45,468 bases of DNA from Gammaproteobacteria bacterium UBA7449. GTDB taxonomy: Bacteria; Pseudomonadota; Gammaproteobacteria; Pseudomonadales; Pseudohongiellaceae. Where the stretch lies: positions 1,035-46,502 of the forward strand of contig DLPV01000017.1 of the NCBI GenBank assembly GCA_002477465.1, read 5' to 3'. Made by a program: the position numbers and the translations under genes. A model generated the notes under the pieces. That model saw only the letters and a program-made list of their open reading frames with translations. It searched no databases and was not told where the DNA came from. Below, in pieces: positions 1 to 8,241 of the stretch. Each line of letters begins with the position of its first letter. Position 1 is the first letter of the stretch.

Positions 1-2
1 TG

Positions 3-257
3 CATACTCTGAGCGCGGCAGTATTACAGGGGCCTGCTGAGCTTAATAGAAAGGAATGGGCTGCGGTTGGCGATGCCTGGGATAGGATTGCTGATCTGCA
101 CGAAACATTAGCAGCACCTGCGCTAGCGGTTTCCGCGAATAATTCCACCGTAGACTCTTTGTGCGAATTGGCGGCGATTCAATTCAAGGCTGGTGAGCAT
201 CGAGGGTCCGCGCTACCTTTGCCGAATTATGTGAAAGAACATATGGACTATAGATAG
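3..257 (+). CDS. tsaB: TsaB C-terminal part (partial, tRNA t6A synthesis)
   Basis: This frame is open from the left edge to a TAG at 255-257 and encodes the last 84 residues of a protein whose start lies outside the window. The segment W-A-A-V-G-D-A-W about 20 residues in, followed by a helix and an ending of the form A-L-P-L-P-N-Y-V-K, resembles the C-terminus of TsaB, which has a G-x-G-W element and a terminal P-x-Y-L/V-R strand. TsaB is the inactive Kae1-like partner of TsaD and helps make N6-threonylcarbamoyladenosine at tRNA position 37. The match is judged by eye from a short tail, so it is good but not certain. uppP starts 12 bases downstream, so the two are probably co-transcribed. 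Confidence 0.65.
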   Translation, partial: HTLSAAVLQGPAELNRKEWAAVGDAWDRIADLHETLAAPALAVSANNSTVDSLCELAAIQFKAGEHRGSALPLPNYVKEHMDYR

Positions 258-269
258 GCGCAGGCACAA

Positions 270-1079
270 GTGGATCTCTCATTCCCACAAGCTTCATTAC
301 TCGCCGTTGTGCAGGGGCTAACAGAGTTTCTGCCGATTTCTTCCTCTGCGCATCTTATTCTGGCGAGTGAGGTTATGGGTTGGCCAGATCAGGGGCTTGC
401 TTTTGACGTGGCTGTGCACGTCAGTACCCTGTTGGCGGTTGTGATTTATTTCAGACGCGATATTTTGCGGCTCCTGCTCGCCTGGATAGCCAGTCTTTTC
501 TCGCGACGATTGGACCAGGACAGCAAGCTGGCCTGGCTACTGATCATAGCCTCTATCCCAGCCGGCATAGCCGGTTTACTTGGCCAGGGGTTTATCGAAG
601 CGAACTTTCGCTCAGCTACAGTCATTGCAGCTGCAAACCTGTTTTTTGCTGGCTTGTTGTGGCTATCTGACCGGCTCGGGAGTCGATCTAATCCATTGTC
701 TCAACTTAGCTGGCAACAGGCTCTGTGCATTGGTGTTGGGCAGTGCTTTGCGCTGATACCTGGCACCTCGCGCTCAGGCATTACTATGACGGTGGCGCTG
801 CTATGTGGTCTAAATCGAGAAGCAGCCGCCAAATTTTCATTCCTGTTAGCGATTCCGATTATTCTGGCCAGTGGTGGTTTGCAGGCTCTTTCGTTGCGTG
901 AGGGTAGTGTTGGGGATATTGATGTATTGCAGCTATTTGCAGCGGTTGCTCTGGCGGCGGTGGTTGCCGTGCTCTGTATTCACTTTTTCCTGCGCTTGAT
1001 AGAGCGAATCGGATTTCTGCCTTTTATCATCTACCGCCTCATTCTTGGCCTTGGATTGGTGCTGTTGACTGTCTCATGA
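270..1079 (+). CDS. uppP: Undecaprenyl-diphosphatase UppP (BacA)
   Basis: This integral inner-membrane phosphatase converts undecaprenyl diphosphate to undecaprenyl phosphate, recycling the lipid carrier for peptidoglycan and O-antigen synthesis. The 269-residue length is normal for the family. Both family signatures are visible: L-T-E-F-L-P-I-S-S-S-A-H at residues 17-28, with the catalytic-region Glu, Ser and His, and P-G-T-S-R-S-G at 164-170, with the phosphate-binding Arg. The rest is mostly hydrophobic helices. The start is a GTG at 270, just after the tsaB stop; no in-frame ATG lies nearby and the family N-terminus fits. Its last 4 bases overlap the rsmJ start (ATGA), which implies translational coupling. 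Other undecaprenyl-phosphate genes in the window are uppS and popT. Confidence 0.95.
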   Translation: MDLSFPQASLLAVVQGLTEFLPISSSAHLILASEVMGWPDQGLAFDVAVHVSTLLAVVIYFRRDILRLLLAWIASLFSRRLDQDSKLAWLLIIASIPAGIAGLLGQGFIEANFRSATVIAAANLFFAGLLWLSDRLGSRSNPLSQLSWQQALCIGVGQCFALIPGTSRSGITMTVALLCGLNREAAAKFSFLLAIPIILASGGLQALSLREGSVGDIDVLQLFAAVALAAVVAVLCIHFFLRLIERIGFLPFIIYRLILGLGLVLLTVS

Positions 1080-1840
1080 GCGCTGAATCGCTAATTGCCA
1101 GGAACTTCGCTAGCGCAGAAATTCCTCAGCAGCTAAGCAGTAAACCGTTTCTGGCTGCGCTGCCCGAGCTGACTGCGGCAGCCGAGGAATCTTACGACTA
1201 CTGTCTCTCTTACACTAATGGAGCGCTCTCCCTCGATGCGCTGAAAGATGAGGCCTTGACGGGCGTGTGTTCGAATTTTCTCACGCCAGCTATGCAGCGT
1301 CGTTTGCGGCAGCCATTCAAACAGCAACTGCTTGGCAAAGCGCTTGGACTGAAGGCGCAGCGAATGCAACGCATTCTTGATGCGACAGCAGGACTTGGTA
1401 CGGATGCTTTCCTGATGGCAGCCAGCGGCTGTGAGGTGACCGCAATCGAGCGATCACCACTGGTTTTTGCGCTACTGGAAGATGCGCTGCTGCGGGCCCA
1501 ACTGACTGGCGGCAGCTTCGCTGTAATAGCTAGTCGTTTGACTCTGCAACAGGACGACTTCCTCAGTCTGGATGCCCGTCAACACCAGTATGACACGGTC
1601 TACCTTGACCCTATGTTTCCGGCAGGGCGGCGCAAAGCAAGTGCGAAAAAGGCCATGACGCTGCTGCAGCAAATCCTGCCCGCGGAAGACTGCCCCGAAC
1701 AGCTTTTGAGTCACGGCTTGAAGTGTGCGGATAAGCGAGTGGTGGTAAAACGTGGACGTCGATCCCCTCCGCTCGCAGCGCGAGAGCCCTCATTGCAATG
1801 TAAGGGATCAACGAATCGATTTGACGTGTACCTGCCCTAG
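1076..1840 (+). CDS. rsmJ: 16S rRNA (guanine-1516 N2)-methyltransferase RsmJ
   Basis: RsmJ methylates G1516 of 16S rRNA using S-adenosylmethionine. The 254-residue protein has the SAM-binding motif D-A-T-A-G-L-G-T-D from residue 102, an acidic motif II (A-I-E-R), and the family-specific catalytic element L-D-P-M-F-P with Asp at residue 178. It starts within the last codons of uppP (ATGA overlap), so it is the distal gene of a tsaB-uppP-rsmJ unit. Its stop overlaps the convergently transcribed dapE stop by 4 bases, leaving no room for a separate terminator between the two. E. coli RsmJ (YhiQ) has the same length range. Confidence 0.92.
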   Translation: MSAESLIARNFASAEIPQQLSSKPFLAALPELTAAAEESYDYCLSYTNGALSLDALKDEALTGVCSNFLTPAMQRRLRQPFKQQLLGKALGLKAQRMQRILDATAGLGTDAFLMAASGCEVTAIERSPLVFALLEDALLRAQLTGGSFAVIASRLTLQQDDFLSLDARQHQYDTVYLDPMFPAGRRKASAKKAMTLLQQILPAEDCPEQLLSHGLKCADKRVVVKRGRRSPPLAAREPSLQCKGSTNRFDVYLP

Positions 1841-2958
1841 AGCAGTTGCTGCAGGATCAGCTCGTAGATGCTGGAGAGCTTTTCGATGTCGCTAATGCGG
1901 ACCCGCTCATTGAATTTGTGAATAGTGGCATTGCAGGGGCCGATCTCAACCACCTGTGCGCCGGTGGGGGCGATGAAGCGGCCATCCGACGTGCCGCCGC
2001 CAGTTGATGCTTGTGGCCTCACTCCAGTAACCTCGGTGACACTGTCGCTGACTACCTGAATTAAATCCTGCGCTTCAGTCAGGAAGGGCTCGCCGGAGAT
2101 ATGCCACTGGCACTCATACTCTATTCCCTCGGCCTTGAGTTCTTCTTCTATGTGTTGAATCAGGCCAGCAGAAGTCAGTTCCGTTGAAAACCTGAGATTA
2201 AAGTCGACTTCCAATAGATCTGGAATCACATTGTTAGCCCCAACCCCGGCGCGGATATTGGAGATTTGGAAGCTGGTAGGCTGGAAGGCGTCGTTGCCTT
2301 CATCCCAGTGAGTCTGCACAATTCGGCTGAGAACCGGCAAAGCGTCGTGAATCGGATTGCGGGCAAGATGGGGATAGGCCACATGCCCTTTGATGCCCTT
2401 CACAAACATTTTGCAGGACAGGGACCCGCGTCGTCCCACCTTGATGGTGTCGCCAAGGGATTCGCTGCTACTGGGTTCTCCTACCACGCAATATTTTATT
2501 TGTTCGCCACGCGCGCTGAGCTGCTTAATGGCGTGCCGTGTGCCGTCAATGGCCTGTCCTTCCTCGTCACTGGTGATCAGGAACCCCAGACGAGCATTGA
2601 GATCTCGCCCAGGTAAGCACCGCTCCGCAGCTGTAAGCATAGCGGCAAGGCTAGATTTCATGTCGGCGCTGCCGCGACCGTATAGAAAGTCTCCATCCTC
2701 AGTGGGTGCAAACGGGGGATACTTCCATTCAGTAAGCGCTCCAGGTGGCACAACGTCGGTATGACCTGCGAACACCAGCAGCTCATCACCCGAGCCGATA
2801 GTGGCCCAGAGATTGCTGACAGCACCCGCATCGAGGCGTTCAATGCAAAACCCAAGGGCTTCCAGGCGCGCTGTGATGACATCCAGACAACCGTTGTCGT
2901 CAGGTGTAATTGAGCTGATGGCGATCAGTTGTTTTGCAAGTTCGAGGGATGCAGACAT
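1837..2958 (-). CDS. dapE: Succinyl-diaminopimelate desuccinylase DapE
   Basis: DapE hydrolyses N-succinyl-L,L-diaminopimelate to L,L-diaminopimelate and succinate, the step after DapD and the aminotransferase in lysine and meso-DAP synthesis. The 373-residue M20-family metallohydrolase shows the expected di-zinc ligands: H66 and D68 in G-H-T-D-V-V-P, D99 in G-R-G-S-A-D-M-K, the catalytic Glu pair in S-D-E-E-G (residues 130-134), Glu in G-E-P-S-S near 161, and a C-terminal His in T-I-H-K-F-N-E. It lies 8 bases downstream of dapD on the same strand, so the two lysine/peptidoglycan precursor genes form an operon. No dapC is present in this cluster. Confidence 0.96.
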   Translation of the reverse strand: MSASLELAKQLIAISSITPDDNGCLDVITARLEALGFCIERLDAGAVSNLWATIGSGDELLVFAGHTDVVPPGALTEWKYPPFAPTEDGDFLYGRGSADMKSSLAAMLTAAERCLPGRDLNARLGFLITSDEEGQAIDGTRHAIKQLSARGEQIKYCVVGEPSSSESLGDTIKVGRRGSLSCKMFVKGIKGHVAYPHLARNPIHDALPVLSRIVQTHWDEGNDAFQPTSFQISNIRAGVGANNVIPDLLEVDFNLRFSTELTSAGLIQHIEEELKAEGIEYECQWHISGEPFLTEAQDLIQVVSDSVTEVTGVRPQASTGGGTSDGRFIAPTGAQVVEIGPCNATIHKFNERVRISDIEKLSSIYELILQQLL

Positions 2959-2966
2959 AAGCAGGG

Positions 2967-4028
2967 CTAATTATTACTGTGTAGTACGTCGTTAAGGCTG
3001 ATACTGGATTTTTTCGGCGTGGCTTCCACGGCTCCTGACAGGGAATTGCGACGAAACAATAGATCAGGCGTGTCGCTGAGTGCCATTGCCTTGACAGATT
3101 TTGCGAGGTTGCCGGCGGCGTCGAGTAAATTGACCTTGGTGCCCGCAGTTACATAGAGTCCAGCCTCGACAGTGCAACCATCCGCCAGGGGAAATCCGAT
3201 GCCGGCATTTGCCCCGATCAGGCAGTTCTCACCCACCGAGATAATTGTCGTACCGCCTCCAGAAAGCGTACCCATTGTGCTGCAGCCGCCACCCAGATCG
3301 CTGTCCTTACCGACGACAACACCGGCACTGATACGCCCTTCAACCATGGCTGTGCCCAAAGTGCCAGCATTGAAATTTACAAAGCCTTCATGCATCACCG
3401 TTGTGCCTTCTCCTATAAAAGCGCCCAGTCGAATACGCGCTGTGTCGGCTAGGCGCACACCGGCAGGTACGACGTAATTTGTCATCTTCGGGAATTTGTC
3501 TACCGACATGACGTCCAGGACCAACCCGCGCTTCCTGGCGGCCAATTGCCGTGCCGGCAGATCAGTCAGGTCAATCGGGCCTGCGTTGGTCCATGCCAGA
3601 TTCTTCAGTGTGCCGAACAGGCCATCAAGATTGATACCATGGGGTCGCACCAGCCGATGGGATAGCAAGTGCAGCTTGAGGAAAGCTTCCGGGATGCTGG
3701 CGGGCGCAACGTCCGTAAAACTAATGCAGACTAGCCAGTTGCCCTGATCCGGTTCGTTGAGCAAGCCTGCCCAGTCGTCGAAGCCCGCGCTGGTCAACCT
3801 GTCTTTCAGTCTGACGAGCAGTTCGCTATCCAATTCAAGGAAACCGTTCACGCCGTTAGGCATGTCGGTGCTGCCTAAGATGCATTCCAGCAGCTCAGCC
3901 TGCAATTGGATCTGCGGATGCGGGTAATAAACTTCAATGATTTCATGATTCGCATTTTTGGTGGCAAGACCGATGGCCCCGCTATGAGCGGTATTACTTT
4001 GCATGCTGATTACCTGAAAATTAGACAT
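2967..4028 (-). CDS. dapD: Tetrahydrodipicolinate N-succinyltransferase DapD (long form)
   Basis: DapD transfers succinate from succinyl-CoA to tetrahydrodipicolinate in the succinylase branch of lysine/DAP synthesis. At 353 residues this is the longer form found in Pseudomonas and actinobacteria, not the roughly 274-residue E. coli form. The N-terminal half is an alpha/beta domain. The C-terminal half shows left-handed beta-helix hexapeptide repeats (for example G-E-G-T-T-V, G-K-D-S-D-L, G-A-N-A-G-I) and the conserved G-G-G-C-S-T-M-G-T-L-S-G-G-G stretch that lines the active site. The start codon overlaps the end of the upstream ArsC/Spx-like gene by 8 bases, which indicates coupling. Confidence 0.95.
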   Translation of the reverse strand: MSNFQVISMQSNTAHSGAIGLATKNANHEIIEVYYPHPQIQLQAELLECILGSTDMPNGVNGFLELDSELLVRLKDRLTSAGFDDWAGLLNEPDQGNWLVCISFTDVAPASIPEAFLKLHLLSHRLVRPHGINLDGLFGTLKNLAWTNAGPIDLTDLPARQLAARKRGLVLDVMSVDKFPKMTNYVVPAGVRLADTARIRLGAFIGEGTTVMHEGFVNFNAGTLGTAMVEGRISAGVVVGKDSDLGGGCSTMGTLSGGGTTIISVGENCLIGANAGIGFPLADGCTVEAGLYVTAGTKVNLLDAAGNLAKSVKAMALSDTPDLLFRRNSLSGAVEATPKKSSISLNDVLHSNN

Positions 4029-4377
4029 GCCCGTTCAGGGCATTGCTCCAAGTGGTTTCGTCGAATCCTATTAGCCAGCTCTCGTGGGCCTGCAGAATAG
4101 GGCGTTTGATCAGTGAAGGCTGCTGCGACATGAGGCTAACTGCGGACTTTTCGTCCAGCCCGTCACGCTCCGCCTGGCTCAGATTGCGCCAGGTTGTGCC
4201 GCGACGATTGATCAGCTTATCCAGCGGAAATTGCTCAATCAAGCAGCTTGCAAGTTCAGCAGAGCAGCCGGCTTTCTTGTAATCATGAAAAATGTATTCA
4301 ACACCTCTAGCATTTAGCCATGTCTTGCTGCGCTTTATGGTATCGCAGTTGTTGATGCCGTACAGTTTGATGCTCAT
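4021..4377 (-). CDS. ArsC/Spx/YffB-family thioredoxin-fold protein
   Basis: This 118-residue protein belongs to the ArsC/Spx/MgsR family. It begins with a strand and the motif Y-G-I-N-N-C-D-T-I (Cys11), followed by the family pattern K-x-x-x-x-L with H-D-Y-K-K near residue 30. A single active-site-like Cys in C-D-T-I rather than C-x-x-C is typical of the YffB/PA3664 subgroup, whose biochemical role is unclear; some relatives are arsenate reductases. A gene of this type sits beside dapC/dapD in Pseudomonas, and here it overlaps dapD by 8 bases and lies 27 bases after glnD. The position suggests co-expression with DAP synthesis, but I do not assign a substrate. Confidence 0.88.
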   Translation of the reverse strand: MSIKLYGINNCDTIKRSKTWLNARGVEYIFHDYKKAGCSAELASCLIEQFPLDKLINRRGTTWRNLSQAERDGLDEKSAVSLMSQQPSLIKRPILQAHESWLIGFDETTWSNALNGHV

Positions 4378-4404
4378 AGTCTTCTGTATTCGCCAGGGTC
4401 TGGA

Positions 4405-7134
4405 TTAAACCGAAAGACGCCGCTCCAGCGCATTCTTGATTTCCTCTTGTAATCTGTTTGCAAGGGCCGTGTCAGTAATGGCACCTCCGTCTTCATCCTT
4501 GATAAAGAACAAATCTTCTACGCGTTCTCCTAGCGTGGTGATTCGTGCATCTATCAACTTGATATTTTCCTCAGCAAAGACCTTGCCGAGGGTGGCCAGC
4601 ACGCCGGGCTGATCAGGGCAATTGACTTCAAGGGTCGAGTAAGCCTTTCCGCTAGGGTTAACCAGGGTAGATTCGATCGGATTGTTAAAGTAGCGCTCCT
4701 TGCGAGTTCGTCGATAATTGGCTGGCGCGATAGCAGTGCTGCTGCTGAGCAGGTAGTCACGAAGAACGGTTTCGATTTCGCTTCTCCGTGCAGGGTTGTC
4801 ACCTACTGGCTTACCGTTAGTTTCCAAAACCGTGTACGTGTCCATGCAGTAGTAGTTGCTTGAAGTGAATATTCGCGCACCAACGATATTAAGATTCAGT
4901 TTTTCGAATGCCGCAGTGCTGTTAGCAAACAGAAAGTCAGCGTCCTCTGCATAAATGAACACCTGGGTGGCACCCTCTGAGCTGGCGCCTGCTTCCAGGT
5001 CCTTCACCGAAATCAGGGGTCCATTGTCAGAGAAACCTATGATCGCCCCAGTATGCCAAACGATGTTGACAGCGGATTCGCGCACAAAATACTCCTCGGC
5101 AGCATTCTCCCAGACTGCCAGTATTTGCTGTTCTTTGAGTCCGAGTGCCAGCAACTTCTCCCGTGCGACGGCCTTCTTGTCGTTGATGCGGTCTTCCCGA
5201 TTGACGGTGTTCTCAAGTCCCAGCCTGAAGCTGCGCTTGGTGTTAAAATAGAGCTGACGCAGCAGGGAAGCACGCCAGGAAGTCCACAAGACGGGGTTGG
5301 TAGCGCTGATATCAGCCACCGTCAGTGCATAGAGGTAATCCAAATGCACCTTGTCGCCGACAGCCTCAGCAAATTCCTTGATTATATCTGGGTCGCTGAT
5401 GTCTCTGCGCTGGGCAGTCATAGACATCAAAAGATGCTTGTCTACCAGCCAGCAGACCAATTTGGTGTCCCATTCAGAAAGGTGGTGACGTCGACAAAAA
5501 TCTTCGGCATCGACTTTGCCTAGTTCAGAATGATCTCCGCCGCGGCCTTTGGCAATATCGTGGTAGAGCCCTGCTATATAGAGCAATTCCGGTTTCGGTA
5601 AATTGCGCGCTATCTCAGCGCCGAGGGGGTATTTTTCCTCGGCCTCGGGCAGAAAGAGTCTGCGCATGTTCTCTACCACCTGCAGGGTGTGTGCATCTAC
5701 GGTGTAGATATGGAACAAGTCATGCTGCATCTGGCCAGATATTTGACCAAACTCAGGCAGGTATCGGTCCAGAATGCCATAGCGAGACATGCGGCGAAGT
5801 TGCAGGGTCAATTTGTGAGTTGAACGCAACAATTCCATGAACAGGGTAACGTTGCGCAAATCCTGGCGGAAATCCTCGTCGATGAGCCGACGGCTATCTC
5901 TTAGAAAGCGGATGGTAGAAGCCCGGATGCCTTCAATACGAATGTCCTGGGCCATGAGCATAAAGATTTCCAATAACGCGAAGGGATAGCGTTTGAAAAC
6001 TTCGTTATCAACGGCTTCGATATAACCATTGTTGATCTGGAATCGATTGTTGAGGGGTAAGATTTTTACTTTTTCATCAGCGCGCAGAATGGCTTCATCA
6101 AGATGCTGTAACAGGACATCATTGAGTGCGCGCAGATTAGCCACGGCACGATAGTACTGCTTCATAAGCTTCTCTACACCCAATGACTTTTCGTCATCTT
6201 CGTAGCCAAATAAACGGGCCAGTTCTCTTTGTTTATCAAACAACAGGCGATCTTCTGCGCGTCCTTCGAGATAGTGCAGGCCATAACGAAGCTTCCATAG
6301 AAACTGCTGGCCTTTGTTGATCATAGCCTCTTCGGAAGATTTTAAAAATCCGAGTTCTACAAGATCCTTGAATGACTCTGCACCAAAGTGGCGTTTAGTT
6401 ACCCACGCGATAGTCTGAATATCCCGCAATCCACCAGGCGAGGTTTTGATATTCGGTTCGAGGGCGTAGTCCACGTCATGATACTTGGCGTGCCGAGCGA
6501 TCTGTTCATCCAGTTTGGCGCGCACGAATTTTTTTATAGGCCATGTTCTTTTGCCACTGGTGGCGTCCACCATCATTTTGTGGAGGTTTGGGGCGCCGGT
6601 GATGGCTCTTGATTCCATTAAAGCAGTTGCCACAGTGATGTCTTTTGCAGCTTCCTGCTGGCACTGTTTTACCGAGCGAACGCTCTGGCCAATCTCAAGC
6701 CCGATATCCCAGCAGAGGGTCAGAAATCCGCTGATGGCTTCCTTGTATGCAGTGTGCTTTTCCTTGCGAGTCAGAATGAGGAGGTCAATATCAGAGTGTG
6801 GAAGCAGCTCGCCGCGGCCATAACCGCCAACGGCGACCAGAGCGATGCTGAACTGGTCGGGCCACTGCTGGCGACCCCAGGCGATCCTCAGCACCTGGTC
6901 TATTACCGAGGCTCTGCCGTGAACAATGTCCGTAATACTAAGGTTTTGTTTGTAGCGCTCATCAAGAATGGCACTGGCCTGTGCGATGGCGTCACGCAAC
7001 ATGGCGAGCAACTCAGCGCTTGATTCGCAGTTGGCGGCACGTTCACCGAGTTGCATGGGGTCCAGCAGTTCAGCGCTGAGACTGACGGTCTCATTGACTG
7101 CCGCCTCCTTTATGGAGAGAGAGTCGAAATTCAC
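4405..7134 (-). CDS. glnD: Bifunctional uridylyltransferase/uridylyl-removing enzyme GlnD
   Basis: GlnD senses glutamine and adds or removes UMP on the PII proteins GlnB/GlnK, controlling glutamine synthetase and the Ntr response. The 909-residue length matches the family. Domain order is visible: a nucleotidyltransferase domain with G-G-Y-G-R-G-E-L at 103-110 and the metal-binding D-I-D at 115-117; a central helical linker; an HD hydrolase domain with Y-H-D-I-A-K-G-R-G-G-D-H-S-E around residue 520-535 for deuridylylation; and two C-terminal ACT domains, the last beginning near L-E-V-N-C-P-D-Q-P-G-V-L, for glutamine binding. The start overlaps the map stop by 4 bases, so translation is probably coupled to map as in many gammaproteobacteria. 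Confidence 0.97.
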   Translation of the reverse strand: MNFDSLSIKEAAVNETVSLSAELLDPMQLGERAANCESSAELLAMLRDAIAQASAILDERYKQNLSITDIVHGRASVIDQVLRIAWGRQQWPDQFSIALVAVGGYGRGELLPHSDIDLLILTRKEKHTAYKEAISGFLTLCWDIGLEIGQSVRSVKQCQQEAAKDITVATALMESRAITGAPNLHKMMVDATSGKRTWPIKKFVRAKLDEQIARHAKYHDVDYALEPNIKTSPGGLRDIQTIAWVTKRHFGAESFKDLVELGFLKSSEEAMINKGQQFLWKLRYGLHYLEGRAEDRLLFDKQRELARLFGYEDDEKSLGVEKLMKQYYRAVANLRALNDVLLQHLDEAILRADEKVKILPLNNRFQINNGYIEAVDNEVFKRYPFALLEIFMLMAQDIRIEGIRASTIRFLRDSRRLIDEDFRQDLRNVTLFMELLRSTHKLTLQLRRMSRYGILDRYLPEFGQISGQMQHDLFHIYTVDAHTLQVVENMRRLFLPEAEEKYPLGAEIARNLPKPELLYIAGLYHDIAKGRGGDHSELGKVDAEDFCRRHHLSEWDTKLVCWLVDKHLLMSMTAQRRDISDPDIIKEFAEAVGDKVHLDYLYALTVADISATNPVLWTSWRASLLRQLYFNTKRSFRLGLENTVNREDRINDKKAVAREKLLALGLKEQQILAVWENAAEEYFVRESAVNIVWHTGAIIGFSDNGPLISVKDLEAGASSEGATQVFIYAEDADFLFANSTAAFEKLNLNIVGARIFTSSNYYCMDTYTVLETNGKPVGDNPARRSEIETVLRDYLLSSSTAIAPANYRRTRKERYFNNPIESTLVNPSGKAYSTLEVNCPDQPGVLATLGKVFAEENIKLIDARITTLGERVEDLFFIKDEDGGAITDTALANRLQEEIKNALERRLSV

Positions 7135-7904
7135 AGCGTTTCCTCGGTGCGGCGTGTGAGGATTTCACAGCCATCTCCGGTTACTGCCAAGGTATGTTCC
7201 CACTGTGCCGACAGCCTTCGATCTTTGGTGGTTACGGTCCAGCCGTCTTTCTTGGATAGCTTGGTGTAGCGTGACCCTGCATTAAGCATGGGTTCGATCG
7301 TGAAAGTCATGCCTTCCACAATGCGGGTGCCGGTGTCGGGCCGGCCATAGTGCAGCACCTGCGGCTCTTCATGGAAAATCCGCCCGATGCCATGGCCACA
7401 ATATTCACGCACTATCGAATAGTTGTGGGCTTCCCCGTGCTGCTGTATCACATGGCCAATATCCCCGAGCGTCGCGCCGGGCTTGACGAGTTCAATTGCC
7501 TTATACAGGCACTCTTGGGTTACGCGAATCAGGCGTTTGGCGTGCTCGGGCACAGCGCCGACACAGAACATCTTGCTGGTATCGCCATGAAAGCCATCTT
7601 TGATTACGGTGATGTCGATATTGATTATATCTCCAGACTTCAGGGTTTTGCCGTCGCTGGGAATGCCGTGACAAATCACGTGATTTACCGATGTGCATAT
7701 GGATTTAGGAAATCCGTTGTAGTTAAGCGGAGCCGGGATCGCTTGCTGAGTATCCACGATATAGTTGTGGCAAATACGGTCTAATTCGCCTGTGCTGACC
7801 CCAGGTTGCACGTGCGGGCCAATCATTTCCAGCACTTCAGCGGCAAGTCGTCCTGCAACTCGCATTTTTTCAATGTCTTCCGGGTTTTTGATGTGAATAC
7901 TCAT
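7131..7904 (-). CDS. map: Type I methionine aminopeptidase Map
   Basis: Map removes the initiator methionine from nascent proteins. The 257-residue protein has the complete pita-bread fold ligand set: H79 in V-I-C-H-G-I-P, D97 and D108 in N-I-D-I-T-V and G-D-T-S-K-M-F, H171 in G-H-G-I-G-R-I-F-H-E, E204 in F-T-I-E-P-M and E236 in Q-W-E-H-T-L. It is the first gene of the minus-strand map-glnD pair and is transcribed divergently from rpsB across a 337-base control region. I could not pick out a convincing minus-strand promoter for it. Confidence 0.97.
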   Translation of the reverse strand: MSIHIKNPEDIEKMRVAGRLAAEVLEMIGPHVQPGVSTGELDRICHNYIVDTQQAIPAPLNYNGFPKSICTSVNHVICHGIPSDGKTLKSGDIINIDITVIKDGFHGDTSKMFCVGAVPEHAKRLIRVTQECLYKAIELVKPGATLGDIGHVIQQHGEAHNYSIVREYCGHGIGRIFHEEPQVLHYGRPDTGTRIVEGMTFTIEPMLNAGSRYTKLSKKDGWTVTTKDRRLSAQWEHTLAVTGDGCEILTRRTEETL

Positions 7905-8073
7905 AGGGGTAGGGCAGGTTCCAAGCAGGGGATTTGCGAAAGGGAGATATTCTAATGCAGGACAGGCAGGCTTAACAGGGGGCGAGCAGCGCTAAAAGCC
8001 GCGAATTACTTGGACTCGCTGGCCTTTTGATTGGCAGTTAATGCGCTAATATCTTCCAGCTGGGGCCAGTTTA

Positions 8074-8082
8074 TGGTATAAA
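8074..8082 (+). promoter_or_regulatory. rpsB promoter: extended -10 with GC-rich discriminator
   Basis: The sequence TGGTATAAA is an extended -10 element (TGn followed by TATAAA, 5 of 6 to consensus). It is followed immediately by the discriminator GCGCCGCGC, a pattern expected for stringently controlled ribosomal promoters. No good -35 hexamer lies 16-18 bases upstream, which suits an extended -10 promoter. Work on E. coli and relatives describes an rpsB promoter with an extended -10 and GC-rich discriminator, so the position and type agree. The inferred transcript start is near 8089-8090, giving a leader of about 150 bases. Confidence 0.6.
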
Positions 8083-8089
8083 GCGCCGC

Positions 8090-8241
8090 GCTTTGAAAGG
8101 CTCCGGCTTTTCGAAGCTAAAATAAACTTTAACGTCGCACATATACCGTCACATGTTTTCTGGGTGCTCGGCTGGGTTTTTTGTCCAAACGGGTTGAATC
8201 ATGGGGTGTATGGAGGCCTAACCCAAAACTAAGGTACTAAC
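8090..8241 (+). ncRNA. Structured rpsB leader RNA (t44/S2 leader type)
   Basis: The leader begins, essentially at the inferred transcript start, with a 12-base-pair hairpin: 8090-8101 pairs with 8106-8117 (one G-U at 8094/8113 and one at 8099/8108), closed by a UCCG tetraloop. The remaining roughly 120 bases run to the rpsB start, with an AAGG ribosome-binding site at 8231-8234. In E. coli the region between map and rpsB carries the t44/tff RNA, the rpsB-tsf leader through which S2 represses its own synthesis. Location and size match, but I have not aligned the S2-binding core, so homology is inferred from position and structure. Confidence 0.5.
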
